DNA of 39,718 bases from an uncultured Candidatus Saccharibacteria bacterium. GTDB lineage: Bacteria > Patescibacteriota > Saccharimonadia > Saccharimonadales > UBA4665. Positions 16,735 through 25,954 of the stretch are shown here, piece after piece; position 1 is the stretch's first letter; the number at the start of each line of letters is the position of its first letter. The stretch is taken from assembly GCA_903900685.1 (NCBI GenBank), contig CAIUOC010000072.1, forward strand, positions 1 to 39,718. Reading direction: 5' to 3'. The translations under genes and the position numbers were made by a program. The notes beneath the pieces were generated by a model. It was not told where the DNA came from, made no database searches, and saw only the letters and a list, made by a program, of their open reading frames with translations.

Positions 16735-17448
16735 TTATATAAGTGAAAGTTGTTGACTTAGGGGAAAACCAGCAACTAATCCTTTCCTGCCTTTATACTT
16801 AGAAGGATTTAAAGATAATGACATTGAATCAAGTATCGAAGAAGCAACGAAAAAACCTGATGCATTGATCGACGAAAATTCAGGAATTTTTTGTCTAGTC
16901 TTATAAAAAATTGACATAGACTTCTCCCAGGAAGTTTTATTGATTTGAATATCATTACCGTAAACTCCAGCCATATTTTTTGGACCTCTACCGTATACAG
17001 CAAATATAACTGATTTTCTTTTAGTATTACCTATTGAACTATTCGCCAGAATAATTGAATGTGCGATATTCAAATATGCCATTTTAATAGCTTCATAGTT
17101 ACCCATTATTGGCTTAGATGTTTTAATTAATAGCTCTATATCACAGTTATTTTGATTAGCAATCCTATAAACTTGGTGGGCTACATCATTCATGACTGCA
17201 CCAATCGTAATGGGGCTTAGTTCTATTTCTTTTTGCTTATCTCCTAGTTCAACACCTAAAATATAGCTTTCAAGTAGCTGAAGGGCTAAATCTGCACTAG
17301 ACTCAATCGTCTTCATTTCATCTGATGAGTCCGAATAAGAACTTCTAGACAGCTCAGCAAGTCTAGAAATCTGTACCAGTGGTAATCTCAACTCCTCAGC
17401 GACCGATTTCAATAAAAACTGGTTAGAATTTATCGTAATATCCTTCAA
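16735..17448 (-). CDS. Degenerate histidine-kinase-like protein (HisKA/HATPase-like, no H-box His)
   Basis: LLKSVAEELRLPLVQISRLAELSRSS aligns with the HisKA H-box (SHELRTPL) with Glu in the His position; later GNYEAIKMAYLNIAHSI and ASGFFVASSILDSMSLSL resemble degenerate N- and G-boxes. Confidence 0.6.
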   Translation of the reverse strand: MKDITINSNQFLLKSVAEELRLPLVQISRLAELSRSSYSDSSDEMKTIESSADLALQLLESYILGVELGDKQKEIELSPITIGAVMNDVAHQVYRIANQNNCDIELLIKTSKPIMGNYEAIKMAYLNIAHSIILANSSIGNTKRKSVIFAVYGRGPKNMAGVYGNDIQINKTSWEKSMSIFYKTRQKIPEFSSINASGFFVASSILDSMSLSLNPSKYKGRKGLVAGFPLSQQLSLI

Positions 17449-17526
17449 TTTAATACCCCTTCTATAAATAAAAGTATATCACTAAAAAATTGAGCTATAT
17501 ATTATTTTTAATTATTTGAAAATTCT

Positions 17527-18180
17527 TTATGGTATGAATGAAAAGTTTTTGAGAATTATATTATCAAAGTCTGATTTATAGTTATTACCATATGTTGTAA
17601 TTTCAATAGTATAATTTCTGAGGGGAAGAACCACCTCATATCCAGTTTTTTGATTTCCAATATCGCCCGATACATATACTCCAACAACGCTTGGTAGTTT
17701 TGGCAATGAATATGCGATAGTTTTTTCTTTTTTTGATGATTGAAGGTTTTGAATTACCTGTGAATATGGCTGAGCAATAACTTGAACTTGTAATGAAAAA
17801 ACAGAATTTTGATTATTTAATGGAGGTATATAGACGGGATCAAAATAAGCATTGACTAATGTTCCAGAAAGACCAGTGTCATCAACATAAGCATTCCATG
17901 TATTTGGATATGTAAGGTTAATACTTCCAGCGCCAACGGGACCAATATAATTTTTATATGGATTCTTTAGCTTTTCATTATAATCTGCCAGGTCCTTTGC
18001 TTGTATTGCCTGCTGTGCAACTTTAACTTTTTTATCAACAATAGCTTGTGTATTATTTTTATAGTTTTGTTGACCTGTAAAAGCCCATACTCCAAAAATA
18101 ATTGAACCAACTAGTAATAACAGACATACAGTTAATGCAATTCCTGCTGCCATTCCCCGTTGATTATTCTTTAAATTCAT
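17527..18180 (-). CDS. Membrane-anchored extracytoplasmic protein of unknown function
   Basis: Single N-terminal TM (GIALTVCLLLLVGSIIFGVWAF) and a soluble beta-rich domain. Confidence 0.6.
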   Translation of the reverse strand: MNLKNNQRGMAAGIALTVCLLLLVGSIIFGVWAFTGQQNYKNNTQAIVDKKVKVAQQAIQAKDLADYNEKLKNPYKNYIGPVGAGSINLTYPNTWNAYVDDTGLSGTLVNAYFDPVYIPPLNNQNSVFSLQVQVIAQPYSQVIQNLQSSKKEKTIAYSLPKLPSVVGVYVSGDIGNQKTGYEVVLPLRNYTIEITTYGNNYKSDFDNIILKNFSFIP

Positions 18181-18232
18181 TATGTTTATGTTAACTTATA
18201 ATGAAGCATTTAATCAAGTATAAATTAATAAA

Positions 18233-18721
18233 TTATTTATATTCATAGAGAAAAATACCATTTTTTTGTTTATTAATTTTTTTACCAGGTATTTTAAAAG
18301 CAAAACTGGCTAACTTAATAGGTCTGTGGTCATATTTATTAAGTCTATTGTCAAGTTTCGTCATTTGTCTTGGTAATAAAAAAGTAAACATACCGTCTGC
18401 TTCTGGCCAATCTATTTGCCAAAAATTATTACAATGAATTTTAACTTTATCTCTGTATTTAAAAGTTCGGATAATAGAAAAGAAATATAGAATTGGATTT
18501 AATTCATAGCCAATTACTTTATATCCTTTTTTGGCTGCATAAATAAGGACTTTTCCATCTCCAGATCCAAGTTCAATAATTGTTTGACCAGGCTTTAAGT
18601 TTAATAGCATAAAAGCAGATTCTATTTGAGGTTTTAGGGTAGGAAGATAAGGAGGTCCAAATATAATGACAAAACCAAAACAAAAAATAAAAATTATAAA
18701 AATAATTAGTAACCATGTCAT
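18233..18721 (-). CDS. SAM-dependent methyltransferase with N-terminal TM helix
   Basis: GQTIIELGSGDGKVLIYAAKKGYKVIGYELNP (motif I), N-terminal hydrophobic helix. Confidence 0.75.
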   Translation of the reverse strand: MTWLLIIFIIFIFCFGFVIIFGPPYLPTLKPQIESAFMLLNLKPGQTIIELGSGDGKVLIYAAKKGYKVIGYELNPILYFFSIIRTFKYRDKVKIHCNNFWQIDWPEADGMFTFLLPRQMTKLDNRLNKYDHRPIKLASFAFKIPGKKINKQKNGIFLYEYK

Positions 18722-18722
18722 T

Positions 18723-18911
18723 TTATTTGTTCTTTATGTTAGTTATTTTATTTTCTGCTTTTTTAAGATAATCACTGATGTCTTTAATTAGTAATTGTCC
18801 CCTGTCATATTTTGTCATAGCATTATCTACGTCGATATTACCTGATTGCAAGTCATCAATTATCTGGTTAAGTTCATTTTGCATTTCATTATAATTCTTC
18901 ACGGTGCTCAT
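18723..18911 (-). CDS. xseB: Exodeoxyribonuclease VII small subunit
   Basis: 62 aa helical protein; LNQIIDDLQSGNIDVDNAMTKYDRGQLLIKDISDYLKKAENKI; overlaps xseA start. Confidence 0.85.
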   Translation of the reverse strand: MSTVKNYNEMQNELNQIIDDLQSGNIDVDNAMTKYDRGQLLIKDISDYLKKAENKITNIKNK

Positions 18912-20038
18912 ATTGTTTCCTCCATAATAATATTATCAATTGTTACGTTTGCCTTAGAATTAGCAAATTCTAATTCTAGCTTACTAGCATTTTTTAATTG
19001 TTGAGCCTGCCTAACTAAAACGTTATTAATTTTTATAATACTGTACCCTTTTTCAAGAATTTTTTTAGGACTTAAGGCATCTAGTAAAATACTTTGTGCT
19101 TGAACTTTTTCGTAAACACTGGAAATTTTTAGAATAATTATTTTATCCAAAATTTCCTTCATTTGATTTAGTTCTTTTTTATAATTTTCAAATAAATATT
19201 TAATTGTAGATGTTAGCTGTTTACTGCTTTGGGATAAATTAATTAAAACTTGTTTTTTGTCAGGGACAATAATTTCAGCAGCATTACTTGGGGTACTTGC
19301 TCTCCTGTCAGATGCTTTTTCTGCTAAAGACTGATCAATCTCGTGTCCAATTGCTACAATAGTTGGAATTCTACTGCCTGCAACTGCTCTAGTTACTTTC
19401 TCAGTACTAAAAGCCCATAGATCCTCAGCTGAACCACCTCCACGAGTAATCACTAATACCTCAGGAGGATTGGCTATTTCATTAAAGTATTTTATTGCCG
19501 AGCAAATATCATCAGGTGCTTTTTCACCCTGAACTAAAACATTATATAAATCTATCTCTATTCCGGTCCATCTTTCGTTTATTATTTTAATAAAATCAGC
19601 ATATGCAGCTGATTCTGAAGAAGTAATAAGCCCAACTGATTGAGGTGGATAAGGAATATTTCTTTTTCTACTAATATCAAATAAACCTTCTTTGGTTAAC
19701 TGCTTTTCAAGAAGCTCTGTTGCTTTTTTTATTGTTCCCTCTCCGACAGGTTCAATCAATTGAATAGTAAAACTTAATCCGTACTGATTATGTAGTTTAG
19801 GCTTACCGACAGCCTTTATAACCATGCCGTCTTCTACTGGGAAGGATAATTTATAAACTGTTGTGAAGCATCTTATACTTGCTTCATCGTCTTTTAAGTC
19901 AAAATAAACCCAACTACCTTTACTGATTTTAAAATTCGTTACCTCTCCTACTACGCCAATTATTGGATATGCTATATCGAATGTCTGGTTTATTGAATCA
20001 ACAAATTCACCAACACTAAATTCAATCATTATCTTCAA
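18908..20038 (-). CDS. xseA: Exodeoxyribonuclease VII large subunit
   Basis: FSVGEFVDSINQTF, VGEVTNFKISKGSWVYFDLKDDEASIRC, VITRGGGSAEDLWAFSTEKVTRAVAGSRIPTIVAIGHEIDQSLAEKASDRRASTPSNAAE. Confidence 0.95.
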   Translation of the reverse strand: MKIMIEFSVGEFVDSINQTFDIAYPIIGVVGEVTNFKISKGSWVYFDLKDDEASIRCFTTVYKLSFPVEDGMVIKAVGKPKLHNQYGLSFTIQLIEPVGEGTIKKATELLEKQLTKEGLFDISRKRNIPYPPQSVGLITSSESAAYADFIKIINERWTGIEIDLYNVLVQGEKAPDDICSAIKYFNEIANPPEVLVITRGGGSAEDLWAFSTEKVTRAVAGSRIPTIVAIGHEIDQSLAEKASDRRASTPSNAAEIIVPDKKQVLINLSQSSKQLTSTIKYLFENYKKELNQMKEILDKIIILKISSVYEKVQAQSILLDALSPKKILEKGYSIIKINNVLVRQAQQLKNASKLELEFANSKANVTIDNIIMEETI

Positions 20039-21080
20039 TCAATAAATTATCTTTAAAATTAGCTCTTTTGTGCCAGAAATAATATCCTGCCGGTAATTGT
20101 ATTATAGTGTTTAAGACTCTGTACATTATAGTCACCGATATACTTAAATTTGCTGGAATTCCAGCAGCTACCATAACAGCTACCATCATTGCTTCATATA
20201 CTCCAACACCACCTGGTAATACTCCGATTAGTCCTGCAAAATTAGCAATTGCATAGGCCAAAATTACAGCTCCTGGATTAACCCAATGGCCAAAAGCTAG
20301 ATAAACTACATATATAGAAAGCAGTTCAGTTATATTGTTAAGAAATCCGTAATAAAGAGGTTTTTTCATTTGCCTAGTTTTCGATCTTAAGACATTATAA
20401 TTTTCATGAAAATCCAAAAAGACTATTTTAGCTTTTTCTAGATTAATTATTTCAGGATGACTGGGTAGAAAAATATTCATAATCTTATTAAGTAATTTAG
20501 TAATAAATGTAAATGTTGTGGTTATTCTACTCTTACTTCCAATTATATGGATAAATAAAATTGTTCCAAATATTATTGCTCCTGAAGAGAATGATGCTGT
20601 TAAGATCACGAAGTTATTGATACCTCCGTTGAATGCTAAAGCTAGCAATCCAAAAATTACTAATATCTGAAAAGCAAAGAATATCATCACAAGTTTCATA
20701 ACATAAGTAAAAGTAGCTTTTCCGACGGTTAGCTGTGATGATCTAATCCTTGCTGCAAAATATGATGCACCAGATAAGCCGCCGCTAGGAACTACATTAT
20801 TAACAAGATTAAGTTCAAGAGAAATTATAAATAAAGCATATGTCCTTAGTTTATTGCCAAGAATTTCTAAAATTGATTGAAATAGTTTTGCTTGAGCATA
20901 ATAGTTCCATATCTGAATAGGAATCATTAATAATAGATACCAAGCATTTACGTGTTTAAGATCCTCGAAGGTTTGTACCAGTGCTTTACGTAAAACAAAA
21001 ATAAGCACTAATAGACCAATAACGATTATATAATTGAGTATTAGTTTCCAACGACTTAAAATAAAATTTTTGGCGCTCAT
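20022..21080 (-). CDS. UPF0104/lysylphosphatidylglycerol synthase-TM-like flippase family membrane protein
   Basis: Multi-TM; NNVVPSGGLSGASYFAARIR, GLIGVLPGGVGVYEAMMVAVMVAAGIP. The track ORF starts at 21209, but the internal Met (MSAKNFILSRWK) at 21080 removes the overlap with the divergent gene. Confidence 0.8.
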   Translation of the reverse strand: MSAKNFILSRWKLILNYIIVIGLLVLIFVLRKALVQTFEDLKHVNAWYLLLMIPIQIWNYYAQAKLFQSILEILGNKLRTYALFIISLELNLVNNVVPSGGLSGASYFAARIRSSQLTVGKATFTYVMKLVMIFFAFQILVIFGLLALAFNGGINNFVILTASFSSGAIIFGTILFIHIIGSKSRITTTFTFITKLLNKIMNIFLPSHPEIINLEKAKIVFLDFHENYNVLRSKTRQMKKPLYYGFLNNITELLSIYVVYLAFGHWVNPGAVILAYAIANFAGLIGVLPGGVGVYEAMMVAVMVAAGIPANLSISVTIMYRVLNTIIQLPAGYYFWHKRANFKDNLLIEDND

Positions 21081-21136
21081 AAATATAGTAGCTATTATAC
21101 CTAAAAAAATCATTTTAAGCGCTATAATAAATAACA

Positions 21137-22306
21137 ATGAAGACTTTATTGGTTCTAGGAAGACAAAAGAATATAGCTTTAAGTGAGCTTGAGTCTCTTT
21201 ATGGTGCAAAAAACTTTAATCGTATTTCAGATAATGTTGTGGGCTGTGAATTAGATCAAGAGGATATAGACTTTCAAAAACTTGGTGGAAGTGTAAAATT
21301 AGCAAGCTTCTTAAAGGAATATAATTTTACAGACTGGAATCAATTAGAAAAATATCTAACTAATGATATTGCTAATATATTAAATTTTCCAATCGAAGGT
21401 AAAATGCAATTTGGGATTAGCTCCTATGGATTTGATATCAATTTGGGAAAGTTAAGAAATTTAAGTTTAAATCTGAAAAATACAATTAAAAAATCTGGGC
21501 AATCAATTAGAATGATACCTAATCAAGATTTACAACTTAACAGCGCTCAGGTAATTCATAACAAACTTCTTGGTGAAAAAGGAACCGAATTGTTGTTAAT
21601 AAAATCTCGTTTTACAATTATCATCGCAAAAACTGTTCAGGAACAAAATATCGATTCTTATTCAATGAGAGATTATAATCGGCCTTTTAGAGATTCTAGA
21701 GTTGGCATGTTGCCTCCAAAATTAGCTCAAATACTGATTAATCTAGCTAATCCTCAAGATAATGATATAGTTTTAGATCCATTTTGTGGTACAGGTGTAA
21801 TACTGCAGGAAGCTTGCATAGATAGACTGAGAGCCTATGGAACAGACATAGATCAAAGAATGATAGATTACTCGGACGGTAACTTAAAATGGCTAGAAAA
21901 GGCTTACAGAATCGAAGAACCAGTTATTTTAGAGTTAGGTGATGCAACAAACCACGAATGGCAATCATTTGACTGTGTTGCTTGTGAAACATATCTAGGA
22001 CAGGCATATAGTTCATATCCTGATAAAGCAACACTTAATAAGAATATTCAAAATTGCGATACAATAATTTCTAAGTTTCTGATCAATATTCACGATCAAC
22101 TGCCAGTCGGCAAAAATATGGCACTCGCACTCCCTGCTTGGGACGACAGAATAAATAAAAAATTTATTAGCCTTCCTCTTATTGACCATCTTGAAGATCT
22201 AGGGTATAATCGATTAAGATTTTCAATTATACAAGACGAGAAATTATTTTATCATCGTCCTGGACAAATTGTAGCAAGACAATTAATAGTTATAACTAGG
22301 AATTAA
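21137..22306 (+). CDS. Trm11/TrmG10-like (UPF0020) RNA methyltransferase-like protein
   Basis: NRPFRDSRVGMLPPKLAQILINLA, VLDPFCGTGVILQEACIDRLRAYGTDID; usual catalytic (N/D)PPY replaced by CETYLG. Confidence 0.75.
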   Translation: MKTLLVLGRQKNIALSELESLYGAKNFNRISDNVVGCELDQEDIDFQKLGGSVKLASFLKEYNFTDWNQLEKYLTNDIANILNFPIEGKMQFGISSYGFDINLGKLRNLSLNLKNTIKKSGQSIRMIPNQDLQLNSAQVIHNKLLGEKGTELLLIKSRFTIIIAKTVQEQNIDSYSMRDYNRPFRDSRVGMLPPKLAQILINLANPQDNDIVLDPFCGTGVILQEACIDRLRAYGTDIDQRMIDYSDGNLKWLEKAYRIEEPVILELGDATNHEWQSFDCVACETYLGQAYSSYPDKATLNKNIQNCDTIISKFLINIHDQLPVGKNMALALPAWDDRINKKFISLPLIDHLEDLGYNRLRFSIIQDEKLFYHRPGQIVARQLIVITRN

Positions 22307-22311
22307 AATAT

Positions 22312-22584
22312 ATGTCACACGTTAAAGCTGGTGGATCAGCTAAAAATACTAGAGATAGTCCAGGTAAAAGACTTGGAGTTAAATTATATGCCGGTCAAAA
22401 AGTTACTGTCGGTCAAATAATTGTTAGACAGGTTGGTTTAACAAAAAGAGCCGGTAAAGGTACTATGCTTAGCCGAAATTTCAGTATTCATGCTGCAAAA
22501 GACGGTATTGTTGGCTTTAGAACTCGTAAAGTTACAAAATTCACTGGTCGTTCAGTTCGAAGAACTGAAGTTTTTGTCGACTAA
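22312..22584 (+). CDS. rpmA: 50S ribosomal protein bL27
   Basis: KAGGSAKNTRDSPGKRLGVKLYAGQKVTVGQIIVRQ. Confidence 0.93.
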   Translation: MSHVKAGGSAKNTRDSPGKRLGVKLYAGQKVTVGQIIVRQVGLTKRAGKGTMLSRNFSIHAAKDGIVGFRTRKVTKFTGRSVRRTEVFVD

Positions 22585-22595
22585 AATAGCTTTTC

Positions 22596-22994
22596 TTAAA
22601 TTATAGTTTTTATTCTATCTATAACTTCAGTAATCACTATTTGAGATTTCACTAGATAGTCGTCAGCTCCTAGGCTTTTAGCTTTTTCCTTATCAGAGTC
22701 CTGGCCTAAGGCGGTTAGCATTATGACCTTAATTTGTGAGGTTACTGGAGTGTTTTTTAAAATATCTAATACTTCGAATCCGTTAATCTTAGGCATCATC
22801 ACATCTAACATTATTAAATCTGGGTGATATTCCACTGCCGTAGCTAGTGCAGTTTCTCCATTGTCTACTCTTTTAACCTCAAAACCTTCAATCTCTAGGC
22901 GTTTAATATAAACTTCTGCCATAGAATTATCATCCTCTACCATAAGAATTTTTTTAATATTTTGTTCGGTTTTACTATTTAAATATTGATCCAT
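22596..22994 (-). CDS. CheY-like single-domain response regulator
   Basis: ILMVEDDNSMAEVYIKRLEIEGFEV...PDLIMLDVMMPKINGFEVL...VIMLTALG...GADDYLVKS; phospho-acceptor Asp retained; no output domain. Confidence 0.9.
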   Translation of the reverse strand: MDQYLNSKTEQNIKKILMVEDDNSMAEVYIKRLEIEGFEVKRVDNGETALATAVEYHPDLIMLDVMMPKINGFEVLDILKNTPVTSQIKVIMLTALGQDSDKEKAKSLGADDYLVKSQIVITEVIDRIKTII

Positions 22995-23010
22995 TATTAT
23001 TATTATAATA

Positions 23011-24609
23011 CTATTTCAACATACTCCTAATAAATCCATCAAACATTGGGTGAGCTCTATTTGGTCTTGATTTAAATTCAGGATGAAATTGGCTTGCCAT
23101 AAAGAATTTATTGGTTGGTGATTCTATGATTTCAACTAGATTATTATCTGGTGAAGTTCCAACGGCTTTGATTCCCCATTTTTCATAACTATTCCTGTAT
23201 AAATTATTACATTCATATCTATGTCTATGACGTTCATTTATTTTCTTTTGTCCATATAAACTTAATACTTTTGATTTTGGCATCAAGATACAAGGATAAT
23301 CTCCGAGTCTCATTGAGCCACCAGTATTTTCTTTACCTATCTGATCATTCATCGTCGATATTACTAAGTTCTTAGAGTTAGGGTTAATTTCCTCAGAGTT
23401 TGCATCAACTAAGCCGGCATTTCTGGCTGCTGCTATTACAGCAACTTGAAGACCTAAACATAGTCCTAAATATGGAATATCATTTTTGAGAGCAAATTGA
23501 GCAGAAGCAATTTTACCCTCGACTCCTCTTATTCCAAAACCTCCGGGTACTAGTATTCCGTCAACTCCACTTAGTGCCTTTTGTAGTTTTCTTTCATTCG
23601 TCATTTCTTCGGCATCAATCCATTTTATATCTATGGCGCAATCATTTGACCATGCAGCAACCCTTAAGGCCTCAAAAACTGACATATATGTATCTGCATT
23701 ATCTAGATATTTTGCTACGAAACCTACTGTAACAACACGGTCATATTTCTTAGTTGCTCGTTCAACAACTTTCATCCAGGTATCAATCTTAGGTTTCTTG
23801 GTTTTTATATCAAGTTTCTTGGCAATTACATCGATTATTCTGGTTTTTTCTAAAGTAATTGGAACTTTATATATTGTTGACTCATTTGGCACTAATGCAA
23901 TTGATTCTTCACTAATTCCACAAAAAAGACTTAATTTCTTTAATATTGTAATTTTTGTTGGTTCTTCACTTCTAGCAACTAATATATCTGGAATTATACC
24001 TAGGCTTCTTAAGTCTCTAACGGAATTTTGTGCTGGTTTTGTTTTAATCTCTTGGCTAGCTCCCAGATAAGGTAAATACACTACGTGTACGTATAAGCAA
24101 TTCTTTCTGCCAACCCTTTGACTAAATTCTCTTATAGCTTCTATGAAACTTAGAGATTCATAGTCTCCGACAGTACCACCTATTTCAACAATATGTATAT
24201 CAAAACCTTCACCTGCATTCTGAATATAGTCTTGTATCTTACCAGTGACATGAGGAATTATTTGAACAGAATGACCATCAGATTTTCCGTCTCTTTCATC
24301 TTGAATAACGTTCAGTAAAACTCTACCGCTCATAAGACTACTAGACTGAGTAAGCTCTTCATCTAGAAATCTTTCATAATGCCCAAGATCCAAGTCAGTT
24401 TCAGCACCATCCTTAGTGACAAAACATTCACCATGCTCTCTTGGATTTAATGTTCCTGCATCAATATTTAGATAAGGGTCGCATTTTTGAATGTTAACAG
24501 TAAGACCTCGAGCCTTTAAAAGGTTCCCAATTGAGGCAGCAGTAATACCCTTGCCTAATCCTGACAAGACTCCACCCGTTACAAATATATACTTAGTCGG
24601 TTTCTTCAT
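23011..24609 (-). CDS. pyrG: CTP synthase
   Basis: KYIFVTGGVLSGLGKGITAASIGNLLKARG, DPYLNIDAGTLNPREHGECFVTKDGAETDLDLGHYERF, PYLGLCLGLQVAVIAAARN. Confidence 0.97.
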   Translation of the reverse strand: MKKPTKYIFVTGGVLSGLGKGITAASIGNLLKARGLTVNIQKCDPYLNIDAGTLNPREHGECFVTKDGAETDLDLGHYERFLDEELTQSSSLMSGRVLLNVIQDERDGKSDGHSVQIIPHVTGKIQDYIQNAGEGFDIHIVEIGGTVGDYESLSFIEAIREFSQRVGRKNCLYVHVVYLPYLGASQEIKTKPAQNSVRDLRSLGIIPDILVARSEEPTKITILKKLSLFCGISEESIALVPNESTIYKVPITLEKTRIIDVIAKKLDIKTKKPKIDTWMKVVERATKKYDRVVTVGFVAKYLDNADTYMSVFEALRVAAWSNDCAIDIKWIDAEEMTNERKLQKALSGVDGILVPGGFGIRGVEGKIASAQFALKNDIPYLGLCLGLQVAVIAAARNAGLVDANSEEINPNSKNLVISTMNDQIGKENTGGSMRLGDYPCILMPKSKVLSLYGQKKINERHRHRYECNNLYRNSYEKWGIKAVGTSPDNNLVEIIESPTNKFFMASQFHPEFKSRPNRAHPMFDGFIRSMLK

Positions 24610-24677
24610 TACCGCTTTTCACCTCTATTTATTGGTTAAATACTACCTTATTTTCAGTCTCTTTAGCAAGTTTTTTA

Positions 24678-25883
24678 TTAACTTTGTGGAAGTATACCAA
24701 GAGCAGCATTTAGTTGAGTGTCATTTCCAGCCTTAACCTGGTCTCTTGTTAGCGTCACTGTTTTGTCTGGAGTAATGCCTTTATGTTGAATATTTTGACC
24801 ATTAGGTCGGTACCATTTAGCCACAGTGATCTTTACCTCAGCACCATCTGACAAATTGAAGATTTGCTGAACCACACCTTTGCCAAATGTTTTAACACCC
24901 ACTATGGTTGCATCATGATTATCATGGAGTGCGCCAGCAGTAATCTCACTAGCACTAGCACTTCCAGCGTCAACTAGAACAACCGTTGGTATGCCATGTA
25001 AAATATTACCACCAGTAGCGTTATTTGTTGCCAAGACTTGAGTTTGATTCTTCTCCTGCATCACCATTTCACCTTCCTTCAGCCAAAGACTTGAAACGCT
25101 AACAGATGCTGTAACTAAGCCCCCTGGGTTACCTCTTAGATCTAGTACAACTCCTTTAACCTTATCTTTCACAAATGATTGAGCAGCTTTCTGAGCTAAA
25201 TCGGCTGTATCCTGAGTAAATTGACTAATTTGGATATAGCCAATATTGTTGCCAATTATTTTAGAGGTTACGCTGGGAATAGTAATATTTTGTCTTTTTA
25301 TTTTAAATGTTAGTTCGTGATTTCCGTCTCTTATAATATTTAATGTTACGTTTGTGTTTTCTGGTCCTCTTATTTTACCTACAGACGTATCTATATTCAT
25401 GCCGTTAGTACTTTCACCATTAATTGAAGTAACTATATCTTGACCTTGTAAACCAGCCTTAGCGGCTGGAAAACCAGCTAGCGGTGAAACTATAATCAAT
25501 TGATTACTATCATTAAGGCCCATTTGAGCACCAATTCCACTAAAAGATTCGGTAAGTTCATTGTTAAATTCTTTAGTTTGGGATGCGCTAAAATATTCTG
25601 TGTACTGATCGTTAGTAGAGTTAGCTAAGCCAGTTTTTAGTCCATCAAGGACTTGTTTGTCTGTAAGAGTGCCATCATAATTATCACGAATTAATTTATA
25701 TAATTGATTTACAGAAGAATAATCTATGTTTTTAGATAGTTGTTTATTTAAATTTGGACTTTTGCCGAAATATATATTTCCATTGCCGAAATTTTCGCCT
25801 AGTACAAAAACACCAATTACAAGTATTACTAGTAATATATAGAAATATCTTTTTTTATTAATTTTACTTTTTTTCACAAACAA
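24678..25883 (-). CDS. S41 family C-terminal processing protease (CtpA-like, PDZ-containing)
   Basis: PDZ region, VVLDLRGNPGGLV, DAGSASASEITAGAL (catalytic Ser), GVKTFGKGVVQ (catalytic Lys). Confidence 0.92.
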   Translation of the reverse strand: MFVKKSKINKKRYFYILLVILVIGVFVLGENFGNGNIYFGKSPNLNKQLSKNIDYSSVNQLYKLIRDNYDGTLTDKQVLDGLKTGLANSTNDQYTEYFSASQTKEFNNELTESFSGIGAQMGLNDSNQLIIVSPLAGFPAAKAGLQGQDIVTSINGESTNGMNIDTSVGKIRGPENTNVTLNIIRDGNHELTFKIKRQNITIPSVTSKIIGNNIGYIQISQFTQDTADLAQKAAQSFVKDKVKGVVLDLRGNPGGLVTASVSVSSLWLKEGEMVMQEKNQTQVLATNNATGGNILHGIPTVVLVDAGSASASEITAGALHDNHDATIVGVKTFGKGVVQQIFNLSDGAEVKITVAKWYRPNGQNIQHKGITPDKTVTLTRDQVKAGNDTQLNAALGILPQS

Positions 25884-25954
25884 TTACCCCCGAAAATATT
25901 TAATAACTTTACTTTTAATTATAGACAATTATCTACTAAAAGACTAAACATATT

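Noticed and set aside
20022-21209. Track start at 21209 for the flippase-like protein
   Set aside because: Would overlap the divergent methyltransferase gene by 73 bp; the first 43 residues look non-native and an internal Met fits better.
23633-24070. 145-aa + strand ORF antisense to pyrG
   Set aside because: Shadow ORF; pyrG on the opposite strand is unambiguous.
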